From positions 1 through 14,926 of the forward strand of contig JAYVOH010000104.1 of NCBI GenBank assembly GCA_043758025.1: a stretch of DNA of 14,926 bases. Direction: 5' to 3'. The stretch comes from VFKE01 sp043758025. GTDB taxonomy: Bacteria > Verrucomicrobiota > Verrucomicrobiia > Verrucomicrobiales > Verrucomicrobiaceae. The position numbers and the translations under genes are program-made. Positions within the stretch are counted from its first letter, which is position 1. Each line of letters starts with the position of its first letter. This document shows positions 14,818-14,926 of this stretch, one piece after another. A model generated the notes under the pieces. That model did not search any database, was not told where the DNA came from, and saw only the letters and a program-made list of their open reading frames with translations.

Positions 14818-14926
14818 TTGCTATTTCACCTAGCAGCCTGTCGGACTTGATGCAAAAGAGTGACGATCTCTCGGATTTGCGCTCGTCGTGAACTTTGAGT
14901 TTAGCGTCGATTGTGGCGCTACTGGT
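14818..14926. other. Right edge, no recognised gene
   Basis: After the ispG fragment, CAGCCTGTCGGACTTGATGC (14834-14853) looks like a sequence I associate with insertion-sequence ends or dispersed repeats in related genomes, but I cannot confirm this. On the minus strand one frame is open to the window edge without a recognisable domain. Nothing else is supported. Confidence 0.25.

Overview
The window looks like chromosomal DNA of a Verrucomicrobiota-type bacterium (inference, moderate confidence). Supporting signs are moderately high GC, starts mostly without Shine-Dalgarno motifs, the long three-domain form of IspG, an S10 serine carboxypeptidase with a Lys/Glu-rich linker, non-canonical ExbB/ExbD proteins, and several families of short palindromic and tandem repeats between and even inside genes.

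Layout. 1-75 is probably the 3' end of a gene that starts outside the window. 176-778 (-) encodes a secreted protein of unknown function, preceded by a doubtful small ORF and a 20-bp-arm palindrome (1051-1101). 1161-1805 (+) is a DedA membrane protein, convergent with a minus-strand pair: pabA/trpG glutamine amidotransferase (3317-3892) and then a TPR-AAA+ ATPase (1851-3269). From 4147 a plus-strand cluster encodes ExbB-like, ExbD-like, a TonB-like single-pass protein and a membrane zinc ribbon, the last two overlapping by ATGA. An exported S10 peptidase (-, 6408-7997) is divergent from pyrE (+, 8130-8699). Then come a glycine-zipper envelope protein with a clear terminator, a ribokinase-like kinase, a TlpA-type thioredoxin, the site-2 protease rseP and ispG. 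rseP and ispG are 9 bp apart.

The right-hand 900 bases are the most unusual part. ispG itself carries two in-frame pieces of low-complexity DNA that look like intergenic repeats. Its stop codon lies inside a 14-bp inverted repeat whose partner, 300 bp away, supplies the stop codon of a broken toxin gene on the other strand. Between the arms are two inverted copies of an about 80-bp composite hairpin repeat, so the whole resembles a small non-autonomous element (MITE-like). Beyond it are an intact antitoxin gene overlapping a ParE/RelE toxin remnant that seems to have lost its middle in frame, and then a diverged fragment of a second ispG 3' end. I read this as a layered genomic scar; the order of events is inference.

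I did not find a clearly new multi-gene system. The strongest candidates for something unusual are the ExbB/ExbD pair that lacks the residues normally used for ion conduction, and the ispG/repeat/toxin-antitoxin scar.
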